64,000 nt of DNA from the NCBI GenBank assembly GCA_028752905.1, contig JAQNBH010000136.1:1-64000 (forward strand). Reading direction: 5' to 3'. The stretch comes from Cladorhizidae sp. MBARI D1340-BT2. Lineage: Eukaryota > Porifera > Demospongiae > Poecilosclerida > Cladorhizidae. Under the pieces are notes generated by a model that did no database searches, was not told the DNA's origin, and worked only from the letters and a program-made list of their open reading frames with translations. The translations under genes and the position numbers were made by a program. Below, in pieces: positions 11,125-22,283 of this stretch; positions within the stretch are counted from its first letter, which is position 1; each line of letters begins with the position of its first letter.

Positions 11125-11690
11125 ACTACTCTGGAGTTGTGCACCTAGCTTTATTGGGTTAGTTCCACTAATGGCCATGATAAGGATTGAAAGATCGATG
11201 ATGGTAATCAAATGAGAATTCTCGAGTTTTGATCTATGCCAGTGTTAACACTAACAAGAACTTTAGCAGTGCTAATTAACACTCTATATACAACAGGACT
11301 CAACCTGCAGAACTACTCTTAAACTGTTAATATAGTCTAATATCGTGGATCACCTTATATGGTAATGTTACTAGACTCGATCTGTTCATACTCACAAATG
11401 CACACACTCATACTTGGCTGATTCCTATTGGTCCAGCCAAGTGATAGATAAATGTACTTATAAGGAATGGAGATTGGGGAGCCAGGCTATTTAAGGCCAG
11501 CTCTCCCTTCAGTGACAGAAAGGTGTTCTAGTTCGTGTCTGATGTTTGTAATGGTATTTGAATTTAATAATCTTCCAAACATTATTATTATGCTTGCGTG
11601 AGTTAGAGATGACAATAGTGTGTTAAGCAGTGCCCTCACCTTGCGAGCTAGAGCAGGCCTAACAGCCAGCAAACAGTTTTAGCGAAGAAA
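11125..11690 (+). mobile_element. Candidate solo LTR inside the ~115-bp repeat
   Basis: About 560 bp of unrelated sequence interrupt the ~115-bp repeat: the unit breaks after ACAATTGCTTAGA (about 11128) and resumes at TTTTAGCGAAGAAATC (about 11680). The inserted piece starts TGTACAAC, ends AGCAAACA, and has a TATA-like CTATTTAAGG at 11488 followed about 80-100 bp later by AATTTAATAATC. That layout (TG...CA, promoter, polyadenylation-like signal) suits an LTR. I could not identify a clean target duplication or a second copy in the window, so the call is tentative. Confidence 0.4.
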
Positions 11691-12423
11691 TCAATTCGAC
11701 AGCAATGACTTTCGTAAATAAAAAAAATTCAGAGGAATATATACCAGGTGAGTATAAATACGTGTCCAGTATTACTAACTCAATGTAGGCCTGCTAAAAA
11801 AAATTACAGCAGAGATATTTATCTTAGAGCAATTAGTTTCTCAAGATGAAAGATTTCAGAGCAATTTCATTATAAGCTTGAGTTGTAACACAATGTTTAC
11901 TCTATGTCGCTAACAAAATTGTCAGCCAAAAAAATATATCCTCAAGCAACTACTTTATCAAATGAGAAAGAATTCACAGCTATTTCAGGCAGGTATAAAT
12001 GCCATCATTTTATCTTTACGTTCCTGAAAATAAACATAAAGCCAAGAAATCAGTACTGCATTACCAACTTTCCCAAGCAAGTGAGAATTCAGAACTAAGC
12101 CTATAGATTCCTGTGTACATACTGTATAATAGCAACAAAATTTACAGCAAAGAAACTATCCTGGAGCAAATATTTTCTCAAGAGAGAAAATCCAAGTAGA
12201 ACAGATGCCTGTATAACATCACTATGCTTCTGTCTACAGAAATTAAACCTACTACAAAGATATCTATGCTGGAATAATTAGTTTATCAAGCAAGAATAGA
12301 GTTCTAGGTAAGCTTGCCTGTGTAGCATCACTATGTAATTTTGTAAATATTGACAAGAAAAATCATTCTTCAAGCTATTTCTTATCAAGAGAAAAGGGTA
12401 TTCCAGATGCATAGATGCCAGTG
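11691..12423 (+). repeat. Degenerate ~115-bp mini-exon-like repeat, block before the satellite
   Basis: About six further units of the same family as 9200-11124, with donor-like ends at 11741 (AGGTGAGTATAAATA), 11981 (CAGGTATAAATGCC) and 12308 (TAGGTAAGCTTGCC). The last unit leads without a break into the 36-bp satellite, which starts at the GCATCACTCTATCAC part of the unit. Confidence 0.75.
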
Positions 12424-15400
12424 TTGCATCACTCTATCACTCCATGTCTGCAACAAAAGTTACATCACTCTATCACTCCATGTCTGCAACAAAAGTTACA
12501 TCACTCTATCACTCCATGTCTGCACCAAAAGTTACATCACTCTATCACTCCATGTCTGCAACAAAAGTTACATCACTCTATCACTCCATGTCTGCAACAA
12601 AAGTTACATCACTCTATCACTCCATGTCTGCAACAAAAGTTACATCACTCTATCACTCCATGCCTGCAACAAAAGTTACATCACTCTATCACTCCATGTC
12701 TGCAACAAAAGTTACATCACTCTATCACTCCATGTCTGCAACAAAAGTTACATCACTCTATCACTCCATGTCTGCAACAAAAGTTACATCACTCTATCAC
12801 TCCATGTCTGCAACAAAAGTTACATCACTCTATCACTCTATATCTGCAACAAAAGTTACATCACTCTATCACTCCATGTCTGCAACAAAAGTTACATCAC
12901 TCTATCACTCCATGTCTGCAACAAAAGTTACATCACTCTATCACTCCATGTCTGCAACAAAAGTTACATCACTCTATCACTCCATGTCTGCAACAAAAGT
13001 TACATCACTCTATCACTCCATGCCTGCAACAAAAGTTACATCACTCTATCACTCCATGTCTGCAACAAAAGTTACATCACTCTATCACTCCATGTCTGCA
13101 ACAAAAGTTACATCACTCTATCACTCCATGTCTGCAACAAAAGTTACATCACTCTATCACTCCATGTTTGCAACAAAAGTTACATCACTCTATCACTCCA
13201 TGTCTGCAACAAAAGTTACATCACTCCATGCCTGCAACAAAAGTTACATCACTCTATCACTCCATGTCTGCAACAAAAGTTACATCACTCTATCACTCCA
13301 TGTCTGCAACAAAAGTTACATCACTCTATCACTCCATGCCTGCAACAAAAGTTACATCACTCTATCACTCCATGTCTGCAACAAAAGTTACATCACTCTA
13401 TCACTCCATGTCTGCAACAAAAGTTACATCACTCTATCACTCCATGTCTGCAACAAAAGTTACATCACTCTATCACTCCATGTCTGCAACAAAAGTTACA
13501 TCACTCTATCACTCTATGCCTGCAACAAAAGTTACATCACTCTATCACTCCATGTCTGCAACAAAAGTTACATCACTCTATCACTCCATGTCTGCAACAA
13601 AAGTTACATCACTCTATCACTCCATGTCTGCAACAAAAGTTACATCACTCTATCACTCCATGTCTGCAACAAAAGTTACATCACTCTATCACTCCATGCC
13701 TGCAACAAAAGTTACATCACTCTATCACTCTATATCTGCAACAAAAGTTACATCACTCTATCACTCCATGTCTGCAACAAAAGTTACATCACTCTATCAC
13801 TCCATGTCTGCAACAAAAGTTACATCACTCTATCACTCCATGTCTGCAACAAAAGTTACATCACTCTATCACTCCATGTCTGCAACAAAAGTTACATCAC
13901 TCTATCACTCTATATCTGCAACAAAAGTTACATCACTCTATCACTCCATGTCTGCAACAAAAGTTACATCACTCTATCACTCCATGCCTGCAACAAAAGT
14001 TACATCACTCTATCACTCCATGTCTGCAACAAAAGTTACATCACTCTATCACTCTATATCTGCAACAAAAGTTACATCACTCTATCACTCCATGTCTGCA
14101 ACAAAAGTTACATCACTCTATCACTCCATGCCTGCAACAAAAGTTACATCACTCTATCACTCCATGTCTGCAACAAAAGTTACATCACTCTATCACTCCA
14201 TGTCTGCAACAAAAGTTACATCACTCTATTACTCCATGTCTGCAACAAAAGTTACATCACTCTATCACTCCATGTCTGCAACAAAAGTTACATCACTCTA
14301 TCACTCCACGTCTGCAACAAAAGTTACATCACTCTATCACTCCATGTCTGCAACAAAAGTTACATCACTCTATCACTCTATGCCTGCAACAAAAGTTACA
14401 TCACTCTATCACTCCATGTCTGCAACAAAAGTTACATCACTCTATCACTCCATGTCTGCAACAAAAGTTACATCACTCTATCACTCTATGCCTGCAACAA
14501 AAGTTACATCACTCTATCACTCCATGTCTGCAACAAAAGTTACATCACTCTATCACTCCATGTCTGCAACAAAAGTTACATCACTCTATCACTCCATGTC
14601 TGCAACAAAAGTTACATCACTCTATCACTCCATGTCTGCAACAAAAGTTACATCACTCTATCACTCCATGCCTGCAACAAAAGTTACATCACTCTATCAC
14701 TCCATGTCTGCAACAAAAGTTACATCACTCTATCACTCCATGTCTGCAACAAAAGTTACATCACTCTATCACTCCATGCCTGCAACAAAAGTTACATCAC
14801 TCTATCACTCCATGTCTGCAACAAAAGTTACATCACTCTATCACTCCATGCCTGCAACAAAAGTTACATCACTCTATCACTCCATGCCTGCAACAAAAGT
14901 TACATCACTCTATCACTCTATGCCTGCAACAAAAGTTACATCACTCTATCACTCTATGACTGCAACAAAAGTTACATCACTCTATCACTCCATGTCTGCA
15001 ACAAAAGTTACATCACTCTATCACTCCATGTCTGCAACAAAAGTTACATCACTCTATCACTCCATGTCTGCAACAAAAGTTACATCACTCTATCACTCCA
15101 TGTCTGCAACAAAAGTTACATCACTCTATCACTCCATGTCTGCAACAAAAGTTACATCACTCTATCACTCCATGTCTGCAACAAAAGTTACATCACTCTA
15201 TCACTCCATGTCTGCAACAAAAGTTACATCACTCTATCACTCTATGCCTGCAACAAAAGTTACATCACTCTATCACTCTATGTCTGCAACAAAAGTTACA
15301 TCACTCTATCACTCCATGTCTGCAACAAAAGTTACATCACTCTATCACTCCATGTCTGCAACAAAAGTTACATCACTCTATCACTCTATGCCTGCAACAA

Positions 15401-15440
15401 AAGTTACATCACTCTATCACTCCATGTCTGCAACAAAACG
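12424..15440 (+). repeat. 36-bp satellite (about 84 copies)
   Basis: Very homogeneous 36-bp units built from TGTCTGCAACAAAAGTTACA and TCACTCTATCACTCCA. Variants are limited mainly to TGCC, TATC, TGAC and TTTG for TGTC and CTATG for CCATG, in recurring order. One unit near 13215 lacks 8 bp (28-bp unit), which shifts the frame, yet all three plus-strand frames stay open for hundreds of codons because no frame of the unit contains a stop. The unit matches the segment of the flanking ~115-bp repeat that spans GCATCACTCTATCACTC to GCAACAAAACTTACAG, so the satellite was amplified from inside that repeat. Confidence 0.97.
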
Positions 15441-16079
15441 TACAGGAAAGAAATCAATCCTAGAGCAACTAATTCTTCAATGAAGAGAATTCAGAGCAGC
15501 TGTACATGAGAGTAGATCTCTGTGTAACATAACTATGGAACTGGTGCATAGATGCCTGCAGAGCATCACATATCATTGATTGCATGACGAGTATAGATCT
15601 CTGTGTAACATAACTATGTAACTGTAGCATAGATGCCTGCATAATATAATTATCACTGTAGGCAGGAAAGAAAACTTACATGAAAGAAATCTCTGCAGGT
15701 GTAAATACCTTATGTAAGATAGAAAATATTTCGCCAGTTAAACATACATGGTTCACACTGCCTGCAATCAAACTAGAGATCTAATTTGAAGGAACTACTT
15801 TTCAAGATTCTGAGGCATTCCCGGTAATGATGGTGCCGGAGTAGCATCACTTTGTCACTCTGGGCCTGCAACCAACTAGCAGCAAGAAATTTGTCTTGCA
15901 ACAACTCAAGTGAAAATGAATTCAGTGTAATTCCAGATAATCACAGATGCCTGCGTAGAAGATAATTGTTACTATATATAGCAACCGCGCATTTTCATTT
16001 ATGGAGCTAATTTGCTTGCCCAATTATATAGCTTTGCATTTGCCGAGCATCAGGTACTTGTTGTTTGACTACCACTGCA
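15441..16079 (+). repeat. Degenerate ~115-bp mini-exon-like repeat, block after the satellite
   Basis: About four or five diverged units of the 9.2-kb family resume directly after the satellite: ACAGGAAAGAAATCAATCCTA, then AGAGCAACTAATTCTTCAA and CAGAGCAGCTGTACATGAG. Two adjacent units share ATCTCTGTGTAACATAACTATG. Splice-like signals are poor here. Confidence 0.65.
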
Positions 16080-17342
16080 ACGTTTCAGATTTCTATTCAG
16101 GAAAGGTTTTCTAATAGCGAAGTAGAGGAGAAGTATTAGAACACTCTTAAAGCAGAGAAAGCCGCCATACATCAGTCACAAACTCAACTGCTGTCATCAT
16201 TCAATAGCTTCTCTGGTAATATCTGTCATGCATTTTTGCAGAAAATTAAAAACAATGCGAGTCTTGTCATACAGTTTCGCCAGTAAAAGTAGGTCACAGG
16301 TAACTCCTAGTAACTAAAGTTGCAATTTCTCTGTATATTCTCTGGAAAATGATCTCCCAACAATGGAAATACAAACACCTTCAATCTTTCAGTCATGCAG
16401 TGCCAATAAAATAAATCAATAAATTTTAACTTTCATTGCCAGGGAGAAAGCCTGGTGGAAGTTCTTCAATGCTTAATCTCAGTCATTCAGGTAGGCATGC
16501 AGCTAGAACATAACATATTGATATATAGAGCTACCTGTGACTTACTTTGAAGACCATAGCTAAACTCATGATGGTCCACTTAGGAATTTATTACTCGATG
16601 ATTCTTCAATTTTCCTTAAAATGCAAAACTTACATATCTGATGACGAGAATGAACTTATGAAAATGTTTAGGCCAGTTTACAACATAGCCAAAGTAGCTC
16701 AAGTACAATAATTCACAGAGCAGTTCAAAGTCTGGCTGATAAGCTCTATGTTGATATGCACAATCTTTCCCCACAAGATGGAGACAGTCAAGAGTTATAT
16801 ATCCAGGTTCATTTGGCCAGTTCCACTACATGCTATGAAAATGTTAGTTGAGGTTGCAATGTAATTTTTCAAATTCTTGACGGAAAGATGTATGACTAGC
16901 GGAAGACCATGAGATGATTGTAAAAGAAGTGGACTCCCAAAACAAGGAGTGCATGAAATTAATACGTGTTAGACAAACAAGTAAGAGATTATGAAGAAGA
17001 ATCTTATTTTCACTAATAAATCTATGACAAATTTCATGATGGAGGAGCTTTTACCACCTAGCTCAACTATGAGCTTGCATACTCTACTATTATACATAAT
17101 TAGCCACAAAAGCTCAAATTATAGCTCTGAACATTGACTTAATCTGCAGGTCATATTTATATATCAATTTTTTGAATAAATATTACAATAACATAGAACA
17201 AGAAGTCCAGGGAAGCACTTCTTTGATGTCACTAATAAGTATTCTTACTCTAGGTTCTGTCAGCCTTCAAGGTCTAGCAAAGGAAATTAGATGTTTGGAG
17301 GAACATTCTTTATATTTAGTAGGAACTTGTTCTTTATAATAA
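16080..17342 (+). repeat. Composite dispersed repeat, copy 2
   Basis: This segment aligns in order with 28590-29945 (copy 3), and its first third aligns with 20605-20960 (partial copy). Shared blocks include CGTTTCAGATTTCTATTCAG, TCTGTCATGCATTTTTGCAG, GTAGGTCAC, CAACAATGG, then a strongly conserved block at about 16432-16500, GGCCAGTTCCACTACATG (16820) and CTGTCAGCCTTCAAGGTCT (17264). No transposon protein is visible. Conserved blocks flanked by splice-like sites make a duplicated gene fragment as plausible as a non-autonomous mobile element. Confidence 0.75.
16443..16490 (+). other. Exon-like conserved block in composite repeat copy 2
   Basis: Acceptor-like TTTCATTGCCAG precedes GGAGAAAGCCTGGTGGAAGT, and donor-like GTAGGCATG follows CAGTCATTCAG. 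The paralogous block in copy 3 (28961-29010) is the best-conserved part of the 1.3-kb repeat and has the same two sites. It is 48 bp here and 50 bp there, so the two cannot both keep the same reading phase through the block. Confidence 0.4.
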
Positions 17343-17391
17343 TTAAAATCCACTCTATTTTATATATTATATAAAATAGAGTGGATTTTAA
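17343..17391. repeat. Perfect 49-bp palindrome (24-bp arms, 1-nt centre)
   Basis: The left arm TTAAAATCCACTC...TTTTATATA at 17343-17366 is exactly complementary to 17368-17391, with a single T at 17367 between them. It lies at the junction of the composite repeat with the A/T-rich tract (17392-17880) that precedes the 34-bp array. It could be a cruciform-forming site, the core of a foldback element, or a replication-slippage product. Confidence 0.95.
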
Positions 17392-17879
17392 AGTTTGTAT
17401 AATGACACAAACAAAACTTTTGTGTTTCTTGTGTGTACATGTGAGCCAATAATATTATATGAATGTTGCTTATAATTAATTATATGTGTCTATTTTATGT
17501 GCCCTAAATATACACATCTTATTTGGCACTACTATCTCTCAGTATAATGAATATAATATGTCTTTACTATAATTTCATGACCAAGTACAATCATGTGTTC
17601 TTCTTACATTTCCCACTGGACAATTTTTATGTGCCCTAAATATAAAGATGTTCACTATTCTCAATAATGAATATGTCTTAATTATATTTCCATGTCCCCT
17701 GTCATTTATGCAATCATGTGTTCTCGATTACATGTCTCCCCTTCATCACCTATAATATCCTGTTGACTCTATCAATTAGATTTGTGCCTATAATTACATC
17801 CTCTATAATTGAATATATCCTACACACATCCATATAATAATATGCATACGTGTGTTGCCTAAAATTTACTTTGTTCTTG
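17392..17879. repeat. A/T-rich tract, paralogue of 6600-7075
   Basis: This tract shares GTGTACATGTGAG, GAATGTTGCTTATAATTA and TGTGTCTATTTTATGTGCCC with 6640-6730, and links the composite repeat to the 34-bp array in the same order as copy 1. Internal near-repeats of TGTGCCCTAAATATA (17500 and 17632) are present. No gene is seen. Confidence 0.7.
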
Positions 17880-19625
17880 TGAAAATTCTCAAAGTGCTGA
17901 CTGAAACATACATGCCTAATCCTCCTAATTCTCCATGAAACATGCATGCCTAATCATCCTAGTTCTCCATGAAACATGCATGCTTAATCCTCCTAGTTCT
18001 CCATTAAACATGCATGCCTAATCCTCCTAGTTCTCCATGAAACATGCATGCCTAATCCTCCTAGTTCTCCTGAAATATGCATGCCTAATCCTCCTAATTC
18101 TCCATGAAACATGCAAGCCTAATCCTCCTAGTTCCACATGAAACATGCATGCCTAATCCTCCTAGTGCTCCATTCAATATGCATGCCTAATCCTCCTAGT
18201 TCTCTATGAAACATACCTCCATGAAACTTGCACGCCTAATCTTCCTAGTTCTCCATGAAACATGCATGCCTAATCCTCCTAGTTCTCCATGAAACATGCA
18301 TGCCTAATCCTCCTACAACTCCATGTAACATGCATGCCTAATCGTCCTTCCTAGTTCTCCATGAAACATGCATGCCTAATCCTCCTAGTTCTCCTGAAAT
18401 ATGCATGCCTAATCCTCCGTATTCTCCATGAAACATACATGCCTAATCCTCCTAGTTCTCCATGTAACATGCATGCCTAATCCTCATAGTTCTCTCCATG
18501 AAACATGCATGCCTAATCTTACGAGTTCTCCTGAAATATGCATGCCCAATCCTCCTAGTTCTCCATGAAACATGCACGCCTAATCCTCTAGTTCTCCTTG
18601 AAAGATGCATGCCAAATTCTTCTAGTTCTCCTTGAAACATGTTCTCCATGAACATGCACATCTAATCCTCCTAGTTCCACATGAAACATGCATGCCTAAT
18701 CCTCCTAGTTCTCCTAAATATGCATGCCTAATCCTCCTAGTTCTCCATGAAACATACCTCCATGAAACTTGCACGCTTAATCTTCCTAGTTCTCCATGAA
18801 ACATGCATGCCTAATCCTCCTACTTCTCCATGAATCATGCATGCCTAATCCTCCTACAACTCCATGTAACATGCATGCCTAATCCTCCTATGTCTCCATG
18901 AAGCATGCATGCATAGTTCTCCTGAAATATGCATGCCTAATCCTCCTAATTCTCCATGAAACATACATGCCTAATCCTCCTAGTTCTCCATGTAACATGC
19001 ATGCCTAATCCTCCTAATTCTCCATGAAAAATACATGCCTAATCCTCCTAATTCTCCATGAAACATACATGCCTAATCCTCCTAGTTCTCCATGTAACAT
19101 GCATGCCTAATCCTCATAGTTCTCTCCATGAAACATGCATGCCTAATCTTATGAGTTCTCCTGAAATATGCATGCCCAATCCTCCTAGTTCTCCATGAAA
19201 CATGCAAGCCTAATCCTCTAGTTCTCCTTGAAACATGCATGCCAAATTCTTCTAGTTCTCCTTGAAACATGTTCTCCATGAACATGCACATCTAATCCTC
19301 CTAGTTCTCCATTAAACATACATGCCTAATCCTCCTAATTCTCCATGAAACATACATGCCTAATCCTCCTAGTAGTTCTCCATGTAACATGCATGCCTAA
19401 TCCTCATAGTTCTCTCCTGAAACATGCTGCCTAATCTTACGAGTTCTCCTGAAATATGCATGCCCAATCCTCCTAGTTCTCCATGAAACATGCAAGCCTA
19501 ATCCTCTAGTTCTCCTTGAAACATGCATGCCAAATTCTTCTTGTTCTCCTTGAAACATGTTCTCCATGAACATGCACATCTAATCTTCCTAGTTCTCCAT
19601 AAAATATGATGCCCAATCCTCATAG
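17880..19625 (+). repeat. 34-bp CATGCATG repeat array, long copy
   Basis: About 50 units of roughly 34 bp built from CCATGAAACATGCATGCCTA and ATCCTCCTAGTTCT. A higher-order block of mixed variants (including the shortened unit around CTTGAAACATGTTCTCCATG) occurs three times, near 18440-18690, 19070-19300 and 19375-19590. Variants are more diverged than in the 36-bp satellite. Long minus-strand frames arise only within the higher-order blocks and are not taken as genes. Confidence 0.93.
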
Positions 19626-19639
19626 ACCATAAAAATGTA

Positions 19640-20600
19640 TGTAAGCATAACTATGTCACACTATTTCTGCAACAAATCTAACAAATCTCTCCTGGAGCAA
19701 ATAATTTCTCAAGATGGAAGGAAATCAATGCAAATGCAATTCCAGTAAAATATATATATACCTGTGAAGCACTCTATATTACACTATCTATGCCTGCAAC
19801 AACAACAAAACTTCAGAAAATAAATCAATCCTCGAGAAATGGTTTATCAATGAGAGAAAGGAATCAGAGCAATTGTAGGTAAGCATAGATTCCATTGTTG
19901 CATGACTCACTCACACCATGATATATAGCAACAAAACTTGGCACAAAGATATATTTTCTGGAACAAATAATTTACGAACCTTACAGTAAAGGAATCTTTC
20001 TTCGAGGAACTTATTTTACAAGAGCGAAAATGTTTAGATCAATACCAGGTAAGCATAGATGCCTATGTTACACGATTATATCACTCTATACCTGCAAGAA
20101 AACTTAACTAAGAAATCTATACTGGAAAAACTACTTTAACATGAGAAGGAATTCAAAGCAATTAAAGTAGATGCTTGTCTAAGACGCTACATTACTCTAA
20201 GCCAGCAACAAAATTTACAGGAAATCAATCAATCCTTGAACAGCTACTTTTACCAAAACAATTTATTTTTCCAGGTAAGCATAAATGTCAATTGCTCACT
20301 GTAACAAAACCTACAGCTAGGTTTATTCAACATGTTTTTCAAGAGTAAAGCAAGTATATAGCTAGCACAATTTCAGTTAAGCACAAATGCATGAAAATTA
20401 TATAGCACTCTATGAATGTATTCTGAAACAAAACTTAAACTCTTATTGAGCAGTTGGCTACTTCTCGAGAGAGTAATGTAGTTGCCTGAGTATATAGCTG
20501 TATGCTTACAACCAACCAAACTAACAGCTAGAAATCTATCCTGCAACAACTACTACCTCAAGACAGAAAGAATTCAGTGTAATTTTGGATGTCTGTGTAG
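19640..20600 (+). repeat. Degenerate ~115-bp mini-exon-like repeat, right block 1
   Basis: About eight units of the same family as 9200-12420. Donor-like ends are unusually well kept: AGGTAAGCATAGATTCC (19876), CCAGGTAAGCATAGATGCC (20045) and CCAGGTAAGCATAAATG (20272). Acceptor-like starts of the TTACAG or TACAG type are present in several. Interiors carry stops in many units. Confidence 0.7.
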
Positions 20601-20604
20601 CAAG

Positions 20605-20960
20605 AGTATTTATGATGTTTCAATTTCTATTCAGGAAAAATTTCTATTCCAGAAGGAGAAGGATGAGCAGACCTTTATAGTGTAGAAAAATCCACCGTCC
20701 ATCATCCATAAACCTAACCACTGACACTACCCAATGGATCACCAAGTTCTGTTTTTGAGTTTGTCATGCTTTGTTTTGGCAGAAAATGAACTACAACGCA
20801 AGATAGTGATATCCACTTACAAACATACAAGTAGGTCACTTCACACAAAGTTCATAAATGCCCCATAGTAACTCAATTTGCAGTCTCTTGTCTTTCTTTG
20901 CTAAGAATGAAAATACCAACAGCTTCAATCTTTCAGCCAGACAATGCCAAAGAACAAATA
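20605..20960 (+). repeat. Composite dispersed repeat, partial copy 4
   Basis: This aligns with the first third of copies 2 and 3: ATTCTATTCAGGAAAAATTT-like start, AGAAGGAGAAGGATGAGCAG (almost identical to copy 3 at 28629-28648), GTAGGTCACTTCACAC, and CAATCTTTCAGCCAGACAATG. It is bounded on both sides by units of the ~115-bp repeat, so the two repeat types alternate. Confidence 0.7.
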
Positions 20961-21316
20961 GTTTTTCAAGTGTTAGAGTAATTGCAGGTAAGCATCTCTA
21001 TGTTACTGTTTGGTCACTACAAATCTTACAGCAAAGATCTATCTTCGAGGAAGTTATTTTACCAGAGCTAAAATATTTAGAACAATTCCAAGTAAGCATA
21101 GATGCCTGTTTTACATCAATATATTACGCTATGCCTGCAACAAAAGTTACAGCAAAGAAATCTATCCTGGAAAAAATACATTCACAAGAGAGAAAGAATC
21201 CATAGCAATGTGAAGTAAGCATAGATGCTTGTGTAACACACTACATTACTCTAAGCCAGCAACAAAATTTACATCAATCCTTGAACAGCTACATTTTCCA
21301 AAGTTAAAAGATCTAG
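20961..21316 (+). repeat. Degenerate ~115-bp mini-exon-like repeat, right block 2
   Basis: Three or four units with clear GCAGGTAAGCATCTC (20984), CCAAGTAAGCATAGATGCC (21086) and GTGAAGTAAGCATAGATGC (21208) ends and GCAACAAAAGTTACAGCAAA starts. The last unit is cut at 21316 by the LTR of the following element. Confidence 0.7.
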
Positions 21317-21749
21317 TGTGACAGGACGGAAATCTATACTACCCAAGATTACACTCCTGTCAGCTGGTTTGTTTGGTATGCTGCCACCAGGTGACCTCTG
21401 ATGAGTACCCTAGCTATATTACTCAAGCTAATGCAAGCAAGTCTCGCAACAAGAATTCACCTTTATTGCACATACATGCACACGTCTACAGACTCTTTGT
21501 AATGGCAATCAGATCTAAGACTGTATAACTGCTCCTTTAACTAGGCTATAGCCAGTCACTCCAGACATGCCCATACATGGTAATATTCCGTGTTGTCACA
21601 CATAAGAGTGACCAATGAGATGCATACAAGACATGCTAGCTTAGGTGTTCACAGTTCTATACAATATGGTTCACACATTAGTAATTTATTCATTCACTTA
21701 AAGTGGCTGTCAGAAATTGGGTTTGTAATCTCAAGGTCGCCCTGCGACA
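21317..21749 (-). mobile_element. 3' LTR of integrase-first gypsy-like element 1
   Basis: On the minus strand the LTR begins TGTCGCAGGGCGACC at 21749, directly after a purine-rich tract (GAAGGGAGGGG). It ends ...TGTCACA at 21317, where the ~115-bp repeat is interrupted. The length is 433 bp. No second LTR is present because the 5' part of the element is missing, so a target duplication cannot be tested. Confidence 0.65.
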
Positions 21750-21762
21750 CCCCTCCCTTCTC
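21750..21762 (-). other. Polypurine tract of gypsy-like element 1
   Basis: On the minus strand the sequence is GAGAAGGGAGGGG immediately before the TGTCG of the LTR. In LTR retrotransposons this is the primer site for plus-strand DNA synthesis; its position right after the RNase H region shows that no integrase follows RNase H in this element. Confidence 0.7.
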
Positions 21763-21784
21763 GTCCTTTTTGGTTGGATTTTGA

Positions 21785-22283
21785 CCCTTTCTGCTTGGCC
21801 AGGCTTGTCTCGATAATCCATCGGTATTTTGGTGCTGCACTCTAGGTCGATATTCAATGGTGAATAGAAATGGTTGAAGCATGATAGCCCATCGAGTAAG
21901 TCTTCCTGATCCGTCCCGCATTCTAGCAGAGTATGCCTGACTCCGATGATCAGTGACCACCTTGAAACATACTCCTGATAGGTAGACTCTAAAATGTTTG
22001 ATTGATTCAACCACAGCTATTCGGTTATGGAGTATCGTGTCTCCACTGGTCGGAACTTCCACGAATAATATACCACTGGTCTGTCTATCCCTTCAGCTCC
22101 CTCCTGGCTAAGTATTGCACCCAGGCCCACTCCTGAAGCATCGGTGTGTAGTGAGAATGGCTTGTTTTCATTCGGGCTAATCAGTACTGGATCTCTGGAT
22201 AATGCTTCATTGAGACATTGAAATGCTCTCCTGTGTCCAGACCATGATGGTATTAGCACCTGGGATCTATCTTTTTGGTCCAA
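21785..22283 (-). pseudogene. Gypsy-like RT thumb and RNase H, element 1 (frameshifted)
   Basis: The minus strand encodes the end of reverse transcriptase (AFQCLNEALSRDPVLISP) followed by RNase H with its first catalytic region (FSLHTDASGVGLGAILSQEG), RPVVYYSWKFRPVETRYS, then after a frameshift near 22020 VVTDHRSQAY, FLFTIEYRPR and NTDGLSRQAWP. RNase H degrades the RNA template during reverse transcription. Fingers, palm and the catalytic aspartates of the reverse transcriptase are absent. The region joins directly to integrase C-terminal sequence at about 22250-22280 and ends at the polypurine tract. It is a remnant, not functional. Confidence 0.85.

Noticed and set aside
12424..15440. CRISPR array (36-bp regular repeats)
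   Set aside because: There are no unique spacers between repeats, no cas genes, and the window is clearly eukaryotic.
12350..15509. Three overlapping plus-strand open frames of about 870-1020 codons
   Set aside because: They are translations of the 36-bp satellite. The unit has no stop in any plus-strand frame, all three frames are open together, and an 8-bp deletion unit changes frame without consequence.
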